DNA of 64,000 nt from Flavobacterium hydrocarbonoxydans (GCF_009789235.1 NZ_WSTB01000005.1:1-64000); one strand, 5' to 3'. Positions 8,223-17,875 are shown, numbered from the stretch's first letter. The notes: generated from the letters alone by a model not told the origin. Program-made: numbers and translations.

Positions 8223-10430
8223 TTAATTTTTGTAGAGTTCCACTTCATCAATCATAATCATTGGCTTTTTGTTTTTTCTTTTTCGCCAGTCTGGTAGTTC
8301 AGTATGATTTTCAACCCGAATTTTTATTTTGGTAAAGCTACTAAAGTGCTTATTGGTAAACTCCCATGATTTTGTTGTAATTGATGTGTCTTCTGTTAAA
8401 ATGTCACCATCTTTTCCCTCTAAGAGTTTCCATTTCTGGTCTTTATAACCGTAAATTTTTATTTTTTTTGGGGTAAAAACCCAATGGCGCTGATCGTTTA
8501 AAAAGTTAATTTTTAACCTTGAAAATTCTAGGTTTTGACTTAGAATCTCAAATTCGGGATTCGTTCCATACCAGCCCATCCAGTTGATGTTGAAATCTTT
8601 ATATCCGCGGTTGCCATCAACTAAGCCATAACTTCCTTTTCCTTTAAAATCATCCGATGGCGGATTGATAAAATGTATTTTCAAATCTTCACCCAAATGA
8701 CTGATTCTGTTTTTTACAATTTCCTGCCACTCCTTATAATAGTTGTCAGGCGTTATTCCGTCTTCGCTCAATTCATAAATTCCAAATTGCTTACATGCTT
8801 TTGTAAAAGCCAAAACTCTTTCGGTTAATCCTTCTTTGACTTCTTTTTCTCCATTATCATTTACGTAAAACATTCCATGTTGGTTTTTTCCATAAAATTT
8901 AGCCTGCTCAAAATAAACAAATTCCAAACCCAGACGCAGTTTTAGAATTCGGGAACTAAGTACCGAATCGCTTTCAACAGCAACGGAAGCTTTTTCCAAA
9001 AGAATATCATATTCAGTCATGGCTTCCGGAGTCAGAAAAGTATTTCGGGCCTGAACTGGACCGGAATAAATATCAAGATAGGTGTTGCTTTTCTTTTGCT
9101 TTTCTTCTAAAAGATTCAGGTATTGTTGAACAAACGGAGCCGCTTTTCCGTAAAAACCTCTTAAGAAATCAGCTGTTGTGGCTTCAATATCAATTTCCGT
9201 GTCCCATAATAATTTGGCTAAAAGATATTGCCTTAACTCCGAAAAATCTCCGGGCACATCAGCATAACCCTGTACAAACAATCCTTTTACTTTGTTTTTT
9301 TGAAAGGTTTTATAATTTTCTGAAAACGATTGGATATTTGGAAACGGAGACAAAAAATTAGAAAACTGAACGGTATAATCCCATAAGTACAAATGAGGAG
9401 CTGTGATAGACCAGTTTTGAAGTATTTTCATGAATGCCGCTGAATTTTCGCTGTTTAAAGTTTTACTGCGATCCAGTTCTATAGGGCAAAGAATGGTATA
9501 AATATTAGGTTCTATTTTAAGATTTAAAGGCGGTTTGAAAGTATGCAAATAGGCAAGTGTTGTAATTTTGTTGTTTGGAAAATGAGCCGCTATTTTATTC
9601 AAAAAATAATAAAATGATCCTTGTGGTCCTCCGTGTTTTTTATTGAGAGCATCGCATTTAGGGCATTCACAATATACCACATCGTCATTCTGGCTTACCG
9701 AATAAAATTGGGCATTGGGATGTGCTGCAATAATTTGTGTCATTTTTTTTGTAACCAAATCAACCACCGTATCATTAGTCATACAGAGAGATTCACTATT
9801 TCGGTCGTGTTCATAAAGCGCAAAAAGTTTTGAATTGGTTTTAAAAAAATCCTTAGCAGGAACAAGCTGATTAAAGGTGTGTCCCCAAATACCAAAATCA
9901 GCAACATGCCAGTCGAGTTTATGCCAGTCTCTAAAAGTTTCTTCGTAACAATCCGGATAAAGTAAGGTACGGTATTCAAATGCAGGATGATAGGTTTTGC
10001 TTTGATTTTGATTAAAGACAACCTGACTAATTTTCGGGATATAGGTTTCGCTGGCTGTGAATTTTCTGAATTCCCAAATCTCCAGCAAAGTATAAACCGC
10101 ATAACGAAGCTGTTTTTCGTTAGAAGCTATTAAAAAAATACTATTTGAATTACTTTTGATAACAAATTCATCAGGCTTCAAGGCATCCGAAAACTGTAAT
10201 ACGATTGAGGATTCAGTATCATTTTGAACTTCAGAAATGATAGTAAATGATGATGAAAAAGCTTTGTCAAGATTTGTTTTTAAAAGTAACGCTGCAGGTT
10301 TTGTTTGCTCTGTTTCGGCAACAATATTACTTTTAGACGTAATGATAATAGGAGATTGTGCCATCATACTGAAGGGAATCAGGAGAAAAAAACAAATTTG
10401 AAATACGATATTGAACTGTTTTTTTCTCAT
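8223..10430 (-). CDS. exported DUF4838 glycosidase-like protein
   Basis: A 735-residue protein with a signal peptide (MRKKQFNIVFQICFFLLIPFSMMAQ). The N-terminal about 120 residues resemble the alpha/beta domain that precedes GH20/GH67 barrels. The middle (about 150-420) matches the DUF4838 TIM-barrel type, with WGHTFNQLVP, SQNDDVVYCECPKC and LYLWDYTVQFSNFLSPFP. The C-terminal part (about 590-735) looks like a beta-sandwich ending in VDEVELY. Such proteins are thought to act on glycans; activity is unproven. Its position after a GT2 synthase and a YaiO-type barrel suggests a PgaB- or AlgL-like role in trimming the polymer in the periplasm. It is 2 bp from the barrel gene. Confidence 0.75.
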   Translation of the reverse strand: MRKKQFNIVFQICFFLLIPFSMMAQSPIIITSKSNIVAETEQTKPAALLLKTNLDKAFSSSFTIISEVQNDTESSIVLQFSDALKPDEFVIKSNSNSIFLIASNEKQLRYAVYTLLEIWEFRKFTASETYIPKISQVVFNQNQSKTYHPAFEYRTLLYPDCYEETFRDWHKLDWHVADFGIWGHTFNQLVPAKDFFKTNSKLFALYEHDRNSESLCMTNDTVVDLVTKKMTQIIAAHPNAQFYSVSQNDDVVYCECPKCDALNKKHGGPQGSFYYFLNKIAAHFPNNKITTLAYLHTFKPPLNLKIEPNIYTILCPIELDRSKTLNSENSAAFMKILQNWSITAPHLYLWDYTVQFSNFLSPFPNIQSFSENYKTFQKNKVKGLFVQGYADVPGDFSELRQYLLAKLLWDTEIDIEATTADFLRGFYGKAAPFVQQYLNLLEEKQKKSNTYLDIYSGPVQARNTFLTPEAMTEYDILLEKASVAVESDSVLSSRILKLRLGLEFVYFEQAKFYGKNQHGMFYVNDNGEKEVKEGLTERVLAFTKACKQFGIYELSEDGITPDNYYKEWQEIVKNRISHLGEDLKIHFINPPSDDFKGKGSYGLVDGNRGYKDFNINWMGWYGTNPEFEILSQNLEFSRLKINFLNDQRHWVFTPKKIKIYGYKDQKWKLLEGKDGDILTEDTSITTKSWEFTNKHFSSFTKIKIRVENHTELPDWRKRKNKKPMIMIDEVELYKN

Positions 10431-10432
10431 TC

Positions 10433-11686
10433 TTAAAATTTATATTGAAAAGATAAACCGGCCTCTACTTCTTTTTGTCGGGCATTTTCGGCATATTCCT
10501 GATTGTTGTAAGTTGCTGAAATCCCTATGATGTAATGACTGCTAAATAGTTTCGAATACCCAGCGGTCATTCGATAAGAACTTAGCTGAACTCTTTGTTC
10601 TAATTGCCCTAAAGTGGTCCTGTCATCAGGAGAGGTTCCGTAGCCGCCAATTAAGGTCAGGTAATCAAATTTGGTTTTCAGATAATATCTTGAACTAAAT
10701 ATAAATGCCGGATTGTGTTTTTGAAGATACGTTCTGAAATTAAGCCAGAAAGAACCAATATATTTTCCGGTGCCAATATTGATAGCCGTTAAATCTGCTG
10801 AACCTGATTTGGTGTAGCGAAAACCCAAATCGGCTTCCCAGCTTTTCCAGTTATAATAAAAAGAATAAGCGAGGCGAATTTTCGGAAAAACAACATCAGG
10901 ACTGTAAGCGGCGTCAAAATAGGAATATGTTTTTTTTCCGGTGTAAATATAGGATTCAGCTTCAAACTGAATTCCTTTTGCGATACTCATATCATAAGAA
11001 TAACGATTCGCATAACTAACCCTGCCAATTAAGCTGCCCCATTTTTTTTGCCGGATATAATCAACGCTTCCTAAGTGCCATGGGCCAACGCCTTCTCTGT
11101 CGATAGAAGTGAGGCTATAATAAACACCAATCCGGTTAGAATTTAGAGTAGAATACAAATCTACAATCAGTTGCTGAATTTGAGGATCTTCGGGATATTT
11201 AGCTTTAATTGTTTTTAAATATTTTGCTTCATTTTTACTATCATTTTGCAAAGCATAAATGGAGATTCGCTGCAGTCGGAAATTTTTATTTTCGGGATAA
11301 ATCTCAATGGCTTTGTTGACAACAACTTCGGCTTCAGTATATTGTTTGTCCTGAATGTCAAGATTAATCAGATAGAGATAAGCATCTTCGTATTTAGGAT
11401 TTTTTTCAATCACATAATTATAATAATACCGTGCGCTGTCTTTTTGTTTGATAAGATCATAATTACGGCCTAAAAGCAAATGAAAATCAAGATAATCAGG
11501 AGCCAGTTTTTTGCCTAATAACGAACGTTTTATATTTTGTTGATAATCATTTTTGATTCTCATATCTTGTATAATAACATTCAAAAGACTGTCGGTATCT
11601 ATTTTTTGAGCACTAATTTTAGAACTGAAAAACGATGACAGGATGAAAAAGGATATGATTATATGTAGCGTTTTACAAGGTTTCAT
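10433..11686 (-). CDS. TPR + YaiO-family outer-membrane beta-barrel protein
   Basis: A 417-residue exported protein. A signal peptide (about 1-26) is followed by tetratricopeptide-like helices (about 30-190: LGRNYDLIKQKDSARYYYN and NPKYEDAYLYLINLD are typical). A C-terminal YaiO-type outer-membrane barrel (about 195-417) alternates aromatic strands and ends LSFQYKF, with the terminal Phe expected for BamA insertion. The TPR + barrel layout parallels PgaA and AlgK/AlgE exporters, though this barrel is smaller (about 220 residues). It overlaps the synthase gene by 4 bp (translational coupling). I infer export or capture of the polymer made by that synthase. Confidence 0.82.
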   Translation of the reverse strand: MKPCKTLHIIISFFILSSFFSSKISAQKIDTDSLLNVIIQDMRIKNDYQQNIKRSLLGKKLAPDYLDFHLLLGRNYDLIKQKDSARYYYNYVIEKNPKYEDAYLYLINLDIQDKQYTEAEVVVNKAIEIYPENKNFRLQRISIYALQNDSKNEAKYLKTIKAKYPEDPQIQQLIVDLYSTLNSNRIGVYYSLTSIDREGVGPWHLGSVDYIRQKKWGSLIGRVSYANRYSYDMSIAKGIQFEAESYIYTGKKTYSYFDAAYSPDVVFPKIRLAYSFYYNWKSWEADLGFRYTKSGSADLTAINIGTGKYIGSFWLNFRTYLQKHNPAFIFSSRYYLKTKFDYLTLIGGYGTSPDDRTTLGQLEQRVQLSSYRMTAGYSKLFSSHYIIGISATYNNQEYAENARQKEVEAGLSFQYKF

Positions 11687-13131
11687 AAGTTCAGATTTTT
11701 TTTATTGGGAAGATCAAATCCTTTTCGTACCATCGTTCCCCAGCGTTGTTCTTTTTTAGTCATAAAATACCAATATCCTTTTAAAGAAGCATACACCGTA
11801 AAGGGTTGATAAACAAAGGGTTCTATGATTGCAAATCCTATTAATATGATCAGTTCTTTATAATTAGCGTAACTTTTATATAAAAATTCATCAATCAGAA
11901 TCGATATGATGGTAATAGTCAGGTAAAACAAATAGACCATAACACTAATAAGCAGCAAAAAATAACTGTTTATTGTACCTAAAATAATACTTGATACTAA
12001 TGTAATAATACCAAGTGCTTCAATAATCGGAACCAAAAATTCGAACAAAAAGAAAAAGGGTAATACTAAAAATGCTGTTCTTCCATATTTGGGATTTAAA
12101 AACATTTTACGATGCAAAAAAAGCGTTTGTACTAATCCTCTTGCCCAGCGTATGCGCTGACGCAAAAAGACTTTTTTTGTTTCGGGAACTTCAGTCCAGC
12201 AGAGTGATTCCGGGATATATAGTATTAAAAATTTTTCTTTTTGTTCGTGCATGTATTTTCGCATTCGCGTCACGAGTTCCATGTCTTCACCTAATGACTG
12301 ATGCCAGTAACCTCCAACTTTTATCACAATTTCTTTGTCAAACATTCCAAGACCTCCAGAAACCAGTAATAAACCATTAATCTGGCTCCAGGCCATTCTT
12401 CCAAAAAGAAAAGACCGCACATATTCTAACTCTTGAAAACGGGGATAGCAGTCTTTCGGAAAATGTACTTTGTGTAAAAAACCTTCTTTGATTTCGCATG
12501 AATTTGAAATTCGGATACCGGCACCGGTGGCAATTACTCGGGTTTCATTCTCCATGAATGGTTTGGCAAGTTTAAGAATCGTATCCCGTTTTAAAATACA
12601 ATCTACATCCGTACATAAAAATAAAGGATACTGAGAGGAGTTGATACCGGCATTTGTGGCATCTGCTTTACTTTTTCCGTTTATTTTATCAACAATCAGT
12701 AATTTCGAGTAAATCGGATTGGTCGATTTATAATGCCCTCTTACTGGTTGCGTTATTATTTTTTCCTGATAATAAAAATCAACTTTAACCAAATCAAATT
12801 CTCGTATTAATTTTTCCAAAGTATCATCAGAGCTGCCATCATTAACAATTATAATTTCAAATTTTGGATAGGTGAGCGACAATAAGGATCTTACATTATA
12901 TACAATGTTGACCCCTTCGTTAAAAGCCGGAGCCACAACAGAAACGCCTAATAAATGATTTGAGCGTAGTAGTACATCTTCTTCTAAGTATTTTTGATAT
13001 CGTAAATGATTAATAATTGCCCAATAGGACAAGAACGACAGTACCACATAAAACAGAATGTAGGACACCGAAAAAAAAGCAACGAAAACCTCGTACGCTT
13101 TTATAAGATTCAATAAAAAATCGTGTATCAT
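11683..13131 (-). CDS. processive GT2 membrane glycosyltransferase (polysaccharide synthase)
   Basis: A 482-residue inner-membrane synthase. An N-terminal membrane helix (about 15-40) precedes a GT-A domain with all residues of processive synthases: VNDGSSDDT (Asp98), the metal-binding D175-V-D177, the catalytic-base pair E282-D283 (LGEDMEL) and QxxRW at Q325-R-I-R-W329. Three or more membrane helices follow (about 350-440). This is the HasA/NodC/PgaC/cellulose-synthase pattern, so it probably polymerises a UDP- or GDP-sugar and extrudes the chain; the sugar cannot be read from sequence. It overlaps both neighbours by 4 bp. No PilZ c-di-GMP domain is present. Confidence 0.88.
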   Translation of the reverse strand: MIHDFLLNLIKAYEVFVAFFSVSYILFYVVLSFLSYWAIINHLRYQKYLEEDVLLRSNHLLGVSVVAPAFNEGVNIVYNVRSLLSLTYPKFEIIIVNDGSSDDTLEKLIREFDLVKVDFYYQEKIITQPVRGHYKSTNPIYSKLLIVDKINGKSKADATNAGINSSQYPLFLCTDVDCILKRDTILKLAKPFMENETRVIATGAGIRISNSCEIKEGFLHKVHFPKDCYPRFQELEYVRSFLFGRMAWSQINGLLLVSGGLGMFDKEIVIKVGGYWHQSLGEDMELVTRMRKYMHEQKEKFLILYIPESLCWTEVPETKKVFLRQRIRWARGLVQTLFLHRKMFLNPKYGRTAFLVLPFFFLFEFLVPIIEALGIITLVSSIILGTINSYFLLLISVMVYLFYLTITIISILIDEFLYKSYANYKELIILIGFAIIEPFVYQPFTVYASLKGYWYFMTKKEQRWGTMVRKGFDLPNKKNLNL

Positions 13132-14189
13132 ATTTGTAACTGCCTCACGTGATCAATCATTTTTTGAGTGTCCTGGTCTAGTAATCCTAAGCTATTTACG
13201 GTATTTCTATCGAGCTGGTTTAGGCAGGTCACCATTTTTAATTTTAAATCTTTCGTAGGTTCGTTTATGATTCTGTTTCTTAAAAAAGCAATGGTTTTCG
13301 GGCTTCCAATGATTTTTAGGGTTTTTAAAATTTCTAATTGTATTTCGAGTGGTTCTCTTTCAAAAAGGATTAATAATTCAGCTTCTGCTTCTTCCAGAAA
13401 AAGTTCTCTGATGGCTCTGATGACATCAATTTTTAAAGAAATATCCTCATCATGGAGTAAGTTAATGATTTCTGCTGAATTTTTCCTGTAATTATAAAAA
13501 ACCATTGTCATAATGGCTAGTTTTAAAATGGTTCTATTTTTTGAAGCGATCCAGACCACGACATTTTCTGGCATCGGAATTTTTTTCGAATGAAAAATAT
13601 CCATCACTTTTATCGTATTTAAAATCGAAATTTTAACCGGTAAGGTATCAACCGCCTGCCAGTCTCCTTTGGATAAGATGATGTAGGCAATATTAGCATT
13701 CGAACGGATAATTTTATTGGGGTGAAATAAGTATTTTTTGATTAATGAAATTCCAGGTTTGTAATCCAGTGACTGAAAATGATAAAAGCCCTGACATTTT
13801 TTGTAATTTCTAAAATCCCGAATTAAACCAGCCGAATAGTGATCTAAATCTAATAACTTGTAAATCCTATTCAGCGTTTTTGCCGTTTTTCCTTTCAGAT
13901 TGTTTTTTAGCCGAATCATATCATCGATCAGCATTTCTTTGCACCAGGATTTATGAATTGGTATTGCCTCTTTAAATTCTGAAACTTTTTGTATTAAGGT
14001 TACATTATCCAGTTTTGATAAGGTTATTTCGGTCAAAAACGAATCGGCTTTTCTTGCAATAGAATTTTTGTAAACCAGATAATATTGATGACGAATCCTT
14101 TTTAATAACAAAAGAAAAGTGAAAAATATAGTACTGATTAAAAGAAATGGAATGACGTAATATTTGAGGTACATTATAAATTGTTCCAT
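13128..14189 (-). CDS. membrane-anchored HEAT-repeat protein, first gene of the polysaccharide operon
   Basis: About 353 residues from the ATG at 14189 (MEQFIMYLKYY); an upstream TTG at 14231 extends the frame but adds no conserved-looking sequence. One N-terminal membrane helix (about 7-27) is followed by a cytosolic alpha-helical solenoid with HEAT-like repeats, for example LLHDEDISLKIDVIRAIREL and PLEIQLEILKTLKIIGSPKT. HEAT solenoids are protein-interaction scaffolds. Its 4-bp overlap with the GT2 gene suggests it binds or regulates the synthase. It has no PgaD-like or PilZ features. Confidence 0.75.
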   Translation of the reverse strand: MEQFIMYLKYYVIPFLLISTIFFTFLLLLKRIRHQYYLVYKNSIARKADSFLTEITLSKLDNVTLIQKVSEFKEAIPIHKSWCKEMLIDDMIRLKNNLKGKTAKTLNRIYKLLDLDHYSAGLIRDFRNYKKCQGFYHFQSLDYKPGISLIKKYLFHPNKIIRSNANIAYIILSKGDWQAVDTLPVKISILNTIKVMDIFHSKKIPMPENVVVWIASKNRTILKLAIMTMVFYNYRKNSAEIINLLHDEDISLKIDVIRAIRELFLEEAEAELLILFEREPLEIQLEILKTLKIIGSPKTIAFLRNRIINEPTKDLKLKMVTCLNQLDRNTVNSLGLLDQDTQKMIDHVRQLQI

Positions 14190-14263
14190 ACAAAACCACT
14201 TTATACTGTAAATATAAGAAAAAAACAGCAATTATGTACAAAAAAAGCTGTTAATTTTTTAAG

Positions 14264-15031
14264 CTAAAATCCTTCAAAAACACCCAATCCAAATAAAGCG
14301 AAATCGTATTTTACAGGATCCAGAGCGTCCATTTCTCTCAATTTTAAGTCTAATTCGGCCAATGCTTTTCCGTCGTTTTGCTTACGCGAAAGTATTCCTA
14401 ACTTACGGGCGACATTACCCGAATGAACGTCAAGAGGGCAGGACAAAGCAGCGGGCGAAATGCTTTTCCAAATGCCTAAATCTACTCCTTTAGTATCCTG
14501 GCGAACCATCCATCTCAGGTACATGTTGATGCGTTTTGCTGCAGAGTTGTTCAAAGGATCCGAAATATGTTTTTGTGTTCGGGGTAAATGCTCGATTTCG
14601 AAAAACAGTTTTTTAAACTCATGGATGCTTTTTTGCAAACTGTCCTGTTCCTGATGTTTTGCAAAAACATTTTCTAAACCACCATGATTGATATAAATAT
14701 GTTGCAAGCCTTTTATAAAACCACCAAAATCTTTTCCGTTGAAGGTGCGGTGTACAAAATTTTCTAAGCGTTCTAAATCTTCCTCAGAATGGGACATGAC
14801 AAAATCATAAGGGGTATTACCCATCAAATTCATCATTTGATGTGCATTTTTTATAATCATTTTACGATTTCCCCAAGCGATAGTAGCACTCAGAAATCCA
14901 GCAATTTCGACATCTTCTTTCTGAGAAAATAAATGCGGAATTTGCACAGGATCGCTCTCAATAAAATCCTGATTGTTATATTGAATGACTTTTTCGTCAA
15001 GAAATTCTTTGAGTTCGGTTTGGTTCATCAT
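14264..15031 (-). CDS. TIGR02757 family protein
   Basis: A 255-residue cytosolic protein of the TIGR02757 (DUF2400) family, conserved in Bacteroidota and some other phyla. It is helical, with marks such as FLSATIAWGNRKMI, DFGGFIKGLQ, NMYLRWMVRQD and PLDVHSGNVARKLG. The arrangement recalls helix-hairpin-helix DNA glycosylases (MYLRWM.R then LD.H...VAR), but no function is established. The start is either of two adjacent Met codons (15031 or 15028). It is separated from the ABC gene by a structured repeat. Confidence 0.82.
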   Translation of the reverse strand: MMNQTELKEFLDEKVIQYNNQDFIESDPVQIPHLFSQKEDVEIAGFLSATIAWGNRKMIIKNAHQMMNLMGNTPYDFVMSHSEEDLERLENFVHRTFNGKDFGGFIKGLQHIYINHGGLENVFAKHQEQDSLQKSIHEFKKLFFEIEHLPRTQKHISDPLNNSAAKRINMYLRWMVRQDTKGVDLGIWKSISPAALSCPLDVHSGNVARKLGILSRKQNDGKALAELDLKLREMDALDPVKYDFALFGLGVFEGF

Positions 15032-15056
15032 TAAAAAAAGTTCTTATATATTCTAT

Positions 15057-15140
15057 AGCCCTAGCCCAGTCCCGATAGCTATCGGGAGTAACGGCATCCT
15101 TTTATGGCAGGGTTTGTCATGAAAGATATAGTGGACAGCT
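15057..15140 (-). repeat. dispersed structured element, copy C (reverse orientation)
   Basis: Read on the minus strand this begins agctgtccactatatctttc, has a central hairpin (catgacaaaccctgccat region) followed by aaaaggatgccgttactccc, and ends gggctagg. It shares flanks with the elements at 6144, 20487 and 33307. It contains an extra cccgatagctatcggg palindrome. Confidence 0.6.
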
Positions 15141-15150
15141 AGATCAGCTT

Positions 15151-15816
15151 CTAATTACTAATTAAACCATCAACCATTACCAGTTTTCTATCGGCCATAT
15201 TTGCCAGTTCTTCATTATGCGTAACAATGACAAAAGTTTGTCCGAATTCATCACGAAGTTTGAAAAACAATTGGTGAAGATTTTCGGCAGAATGCGTGTC
15301 TAAATTCCCGGACGGTTCATCGGCAAAAATGACATCAGGTTTATTGATTAAAGCTCTTGCCACCGCTACACGTTGCTGCTCACCGCCTGAAAGCTCATTT
15401 GGTTTATGGTTGATTCTATGCGATAATCCTAAATAGTCCAGCAGTTTTTTGGCGTAAGCCTCAGTTTCAGCAGGTTTTCCGCCCGCAATATAAGCCGGAA
15501 TACAAACATTTTCTAAAGCCGAAAACTCCGGAAGCAATTGGTGAAACTGAAAGATGAAACCTAAATTCAGGTTTCTGAATTTAGATAATGCTTTATCATT
15601 TAGTTTCAGAATATCTTCTCCGTTGATGGTTAGCGAAGTATCAGCTGACAATTTTTCCGGTTTGTCCAGCGTTCCTAAAATTTGCAGTAAAGTCGTTTTT
15701 CCGGCACCCGAAGCGCCAACGATAGAAACAATTTCTCCCTTTTTAATATGTAAGTCAACTCCTTTTAGCACCTGAAGTTTATCGTAATATTTCTGAATAT
15801 TTTTTGCCTGTATCAT
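15151..15816 (-). CDS. ABC transporter ATP-binding protein, LolD-like
   Basis: A 221-residue ATPase starting at [14 protein letters not shown]. The open frame extends to 15963, but those codons encode no ABC sequence and would overlap the divergent gene. Motifs: Walker [11 protein letters not shown]-loop [16 protein letters not shown], signature LSGGEQQR, Walker B VIFADEP and H-loop [15 protein letters not shown] is typical of the MacB/LolD group. The protein probably drives lipoprotein release (LolCDE) or another MacB-type function together with FtsX-like permeases encoded elsewhere. Confidence 0.88.
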   Translation of the reverse strand: MIQAKNIQKYYDKLQVLKGVDLHIKKGEIVSIVGASGAGKTTLLQILGTLDKPEKLSADTSLTINGEDILKLNDKALSKFRNLNLGFIFQFHQLLPEFSALENVCIPAYIAGGKPAETEAYAKKLLDYLGLSHRINHKPNELSGGEQQRVAVARALINKPDVIFADEPSGNLDTHSAENLHQLFFKLRDEFGQTFVIVTHNEELANMADRKLVMVDGLISN

Positions 15817-15935
15817 TTTGAAACTGTTTTTACAAAGAAACAAAGATTCTGCCGATATCAAAATGAGTTCTAACAGAATTTTGGGAATAAAATATTTTGG
15901 AGCAATATTTGCAGTAACCACAAAAAATAAATGAA

Positions 15936-16229
15936 ATGGAAACACAAAATATAACAGATACAAAGGATAATAGCGCTCAGAAATTACTTTTGGGACTGCT
16001 TTTTGATGCTATAGGAATGTTGACTTTTACCATTCCGGGAATAGGTGAGTTTGGCGATATTATCTGGGCGCCAATAGCGGCTTTTTTAATGAGCAGAATG
16101 TACAAAGGCAGAGTAGGGAAAGTAGCGAGTGTTTTGACGTTTATAGAGGAGATTATTCCGTTTACGGATATTATTCCTTCGTTTACCATTACCTGGATTT
16201 ATACGTATTTTTTTCAGAAGGGGAAATAA
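15936..16229 (+). CDS. small membrane protein, conserved hypothetical
   Basis: A 97-residue protein. A polar N-terminus ([15 protein letters not shown]) precedes hydrophobic stretches at about 17-35, 45-55 and 75-95, with the motif [24 protein letters not shown]. No known domain is recognised. It is a single plus-strand gene between leftward genes, with its start 119 bp from the divergent LolD-like gene. A minus-strand frame over the same bases is its shadow. Confidence 0.75.
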   Translation: METQNITDTKDNSAQKLLLGLLFDAIGMLTFTIPGIGEFGDIIWAPIAAFLMSRMYKGRVGKVASVLTFIEEIIPFTDIIPSFTITWIYTYFFQKGK

Positions 16230-16253
16230 TATTTTTTTACTCCCCCTAAATTT

Positions 16254-17018
16254 TTAATTCCAGATCTCGTTAGCTGCGGTTAAAATCACCGGAGCATTAT
16301 CCGTAATCAGTATGGTATGTTCGTGTTGGGTAACGTATCCTCCTTTATTACCTACCAGAGTCCAGCCATCTTTTAACTCAACGGCTATGGTTGAATTGGT
16401 TGAAATAAAAGTCTCAATGGCAACGGTGGTATTTTTTTTGAATCTTTCGGGATTGGTTTTTACCCTGTAATTCAAAATGTTTTCAGGTTTTTCATGGAGA
16501 CTTCTGCCAACGCCATGACCTGCCAGATTTTTTATTACTTTGAATCCGGATTTTCTGGCTTCGGTTTCTATGAGATAGCCAATTTCCGAAATCTTAACAC
16601 CGCCTTTGATGTTCTGAATTGCTTTATGCAGAATTTGTTTTGAGGCATCCACAAGAGGCTGATGATTATGAATGTCTTTTCCAATGATAAAAGAACCTCC
16701 GTTATCTGACCAAAAACCATCCAGTTCTGCAGAAACATCAATATTAATCAAATCGCCTTCTTTTAATATTTTTTTGGCTGATGGTATGCCGTGAGCCGCT
16801 TCTTCATTTACACTGATACAGGAATAACCCGGAAATCCATACGTTTCGTAAGGAGCCGATTTAGCGCCATAACTTTTTAGAATACGACCGCCATAATCAT
16901 CTAATTCCTTAGTTGACATACCTGCTTTAGCGTATTCACGCATTTGTTTTAGTGTTAGGGCAACCACCTCACTAATTTTTTTCATTCCGATTAATTCTGA
17001 TTCTGTTGTAATGGACAT
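16254..17018 (-). CDS. map: type I methionine aminopeptidase
   Basis: A 254-residue pita-bread-fold metallopeptidase that removes the initiator Met from nascent proteins. The metal ligands are in place: D of NIDVSAELDGFWSDNGGSF (two Asp), H of AGHGVGRSLHEKPE, E of AIETFIS and E of TQHEHTI. Length is normal for a bacterial type I enzyme without extensions. The start follows a small membrane-protein gene by 43 bp, so the two may be co-transcribed. Confidence 0.92.
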   Translation of the reverse strand: MSITTESELIGMKKISEVVALTLKQMREYAKAGMSTKELDDYGGRILKSYGAKSAPYETYGFPGYSCISVNEEAAHGIPSAKKILKEGDLINIDVSAELDGFWSDNGGSFIIGKDIHNHQPLVDASKQILHKAIQNIKGGVKISEIGYLIETEARKSGFKVIKNLAGHGVGRSLHEKPENILNYRVKTNPERFKKNTTVAIETFISTNSTIAVELKDGWTLVGNKGGYVTQHEHTILITDNAPVILTAANEIWN

Positions 17019-17061
17019 GATTGTATTTTTTACGCTTTATTTTTTTTAAAACAGTTAATTA

Positions 17062-17466
17062 TTAACGTATTATCTCCCGAATATTTTCCTGAGTATTTTC
17101 CTCCAGAATCTTAAAATTGATAACATCTCCACTGTTTTTTTCTACAATTTGTAAAAGGTCAAATTTATTGAATAGTGCTTTGCTGTTTAAGTAATTTGTA
17201 CTACTGATTAATTCCCGCTCTTTTGTATATGTTTTTTCTTTTAAGAAGATAGTTAAGTAGGTTGCTTCAAGAGAAGTACTATCTATTTTTAAATTTAAAA
17301 GATATTTCTTTTTTTTAAATATTAAATCGGATAACCAAAGAAAACTAATTACAACTAAAGCACCAATACTGACTTTTTTATCAAAGGCATAATAATTCAA
17401 AATAGAAATGATGGCATAGATAATAATATAGAAGAAGTAGTTGTCAAATAATATTCTCAGCTTCAT
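17062..17466 (-). CDS. hypothetical membrane protein
   Basis: A 134-residue protein. Two hydrophobic helices near the N-terminus (about 8-26 and 33-50) are followed by a charged cytosolic domain of about 75 residues (KTYTKERELISSTNYLNSKALFNKF). No family is recognised. The pattern of paired helices followed by a small domain resembles short PH-like membrane proteins. It lies upstream of map on the same strand. Confidence 0.65.
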   Translation of the reverse strand: MKLRILFDNYFFYIIIYAIISILNYYAFDKKVSIGALVVISFLWLSDLIFKKKKYLLNLKIDSTSLEATYLTIFLKEKTYTKERELISSTNYLNSKALFNKFDLLQIVEKNSGDVINFKILEENTQENIREIIR

Positions 17467-17522
17467 TGCAAGGTTTTTTTTAGTTAGTAATGTAGAATTT
17501 TATATGGAGGTCGAAATAAATC

Positions 17523-17825
17523 CTATTCTTTAAACAAAAATCCCAGTCCCATACTTCTAAGCATCTTCTTTTCGAAGTTCCAAAAGAAACGGAATTGTCC
17601 AAAAACAGTCCCGATGGCGACTAATAAAACCTGATAGATAGGAAAAATGATAATCAATCGGATAAGGGTAAACCAACCGCCAAAATCTTCTTTGGTGATG
17701 CCTAACCATACACAAAAAGGTCTGGACAGCCATGCAGATGCCGATCCGGTGATGGCAAAAACAATAAATATAATGGTAAGTTGTAAGTTGGAGGTAATGC
17801 CCCAGCGCTGCTTTAATCGATTCAT
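17523..17825 (-). CDS. DUF6787-like small membrane protein
   Basis: A 100-residue protein with hydrophobic segments at about 16-34 and 50-72. The C-terminal signature FGQFRFFWNFEKKMLRSMG I associate with the flavobacterial DUF6787 family (sometimes mislabelled diacylglyceryl transferase). Function is unknown. A consensus -7 box lies 19 bp before the start. Confidence 0.72.
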   Translation of the reverse strand: MNRLKQRWGITSNLQLTIIFIVFAITGSASAWLSRPFCVWLGITKEDFGGWFTLIRLIIIFPIYQVLLVAIGTVFGQFRFFWNFEKKMLRSMGLGFLFKE

Positions 17826-17843
17826 TTTTATTTGTAATGATTA

Positions 17844-17851
17844 CAAATATA
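17844..17851 (-). promoter_or_regulatory. -7 box (TATATTTG) upstream of the DUF6787-like gene
   Basis: The reverse complement of 17844-17851 is TATATTTG, matching TAnnTTTG, 19 bp before the start at 17825. No clear -33 element. Confidence 0.4.
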
Positions 17852-17875
17852 GTAATCTAAAGCTAAGGTTTAAAA

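Noticed and set aside
15817..15963. N-terminal extension of the LolD-like protein
   Set aside because: The 49 extra codons contain no ABC-domain sequence, run into the divergent gene, and [14 protein letters not shown] is the typical family start.
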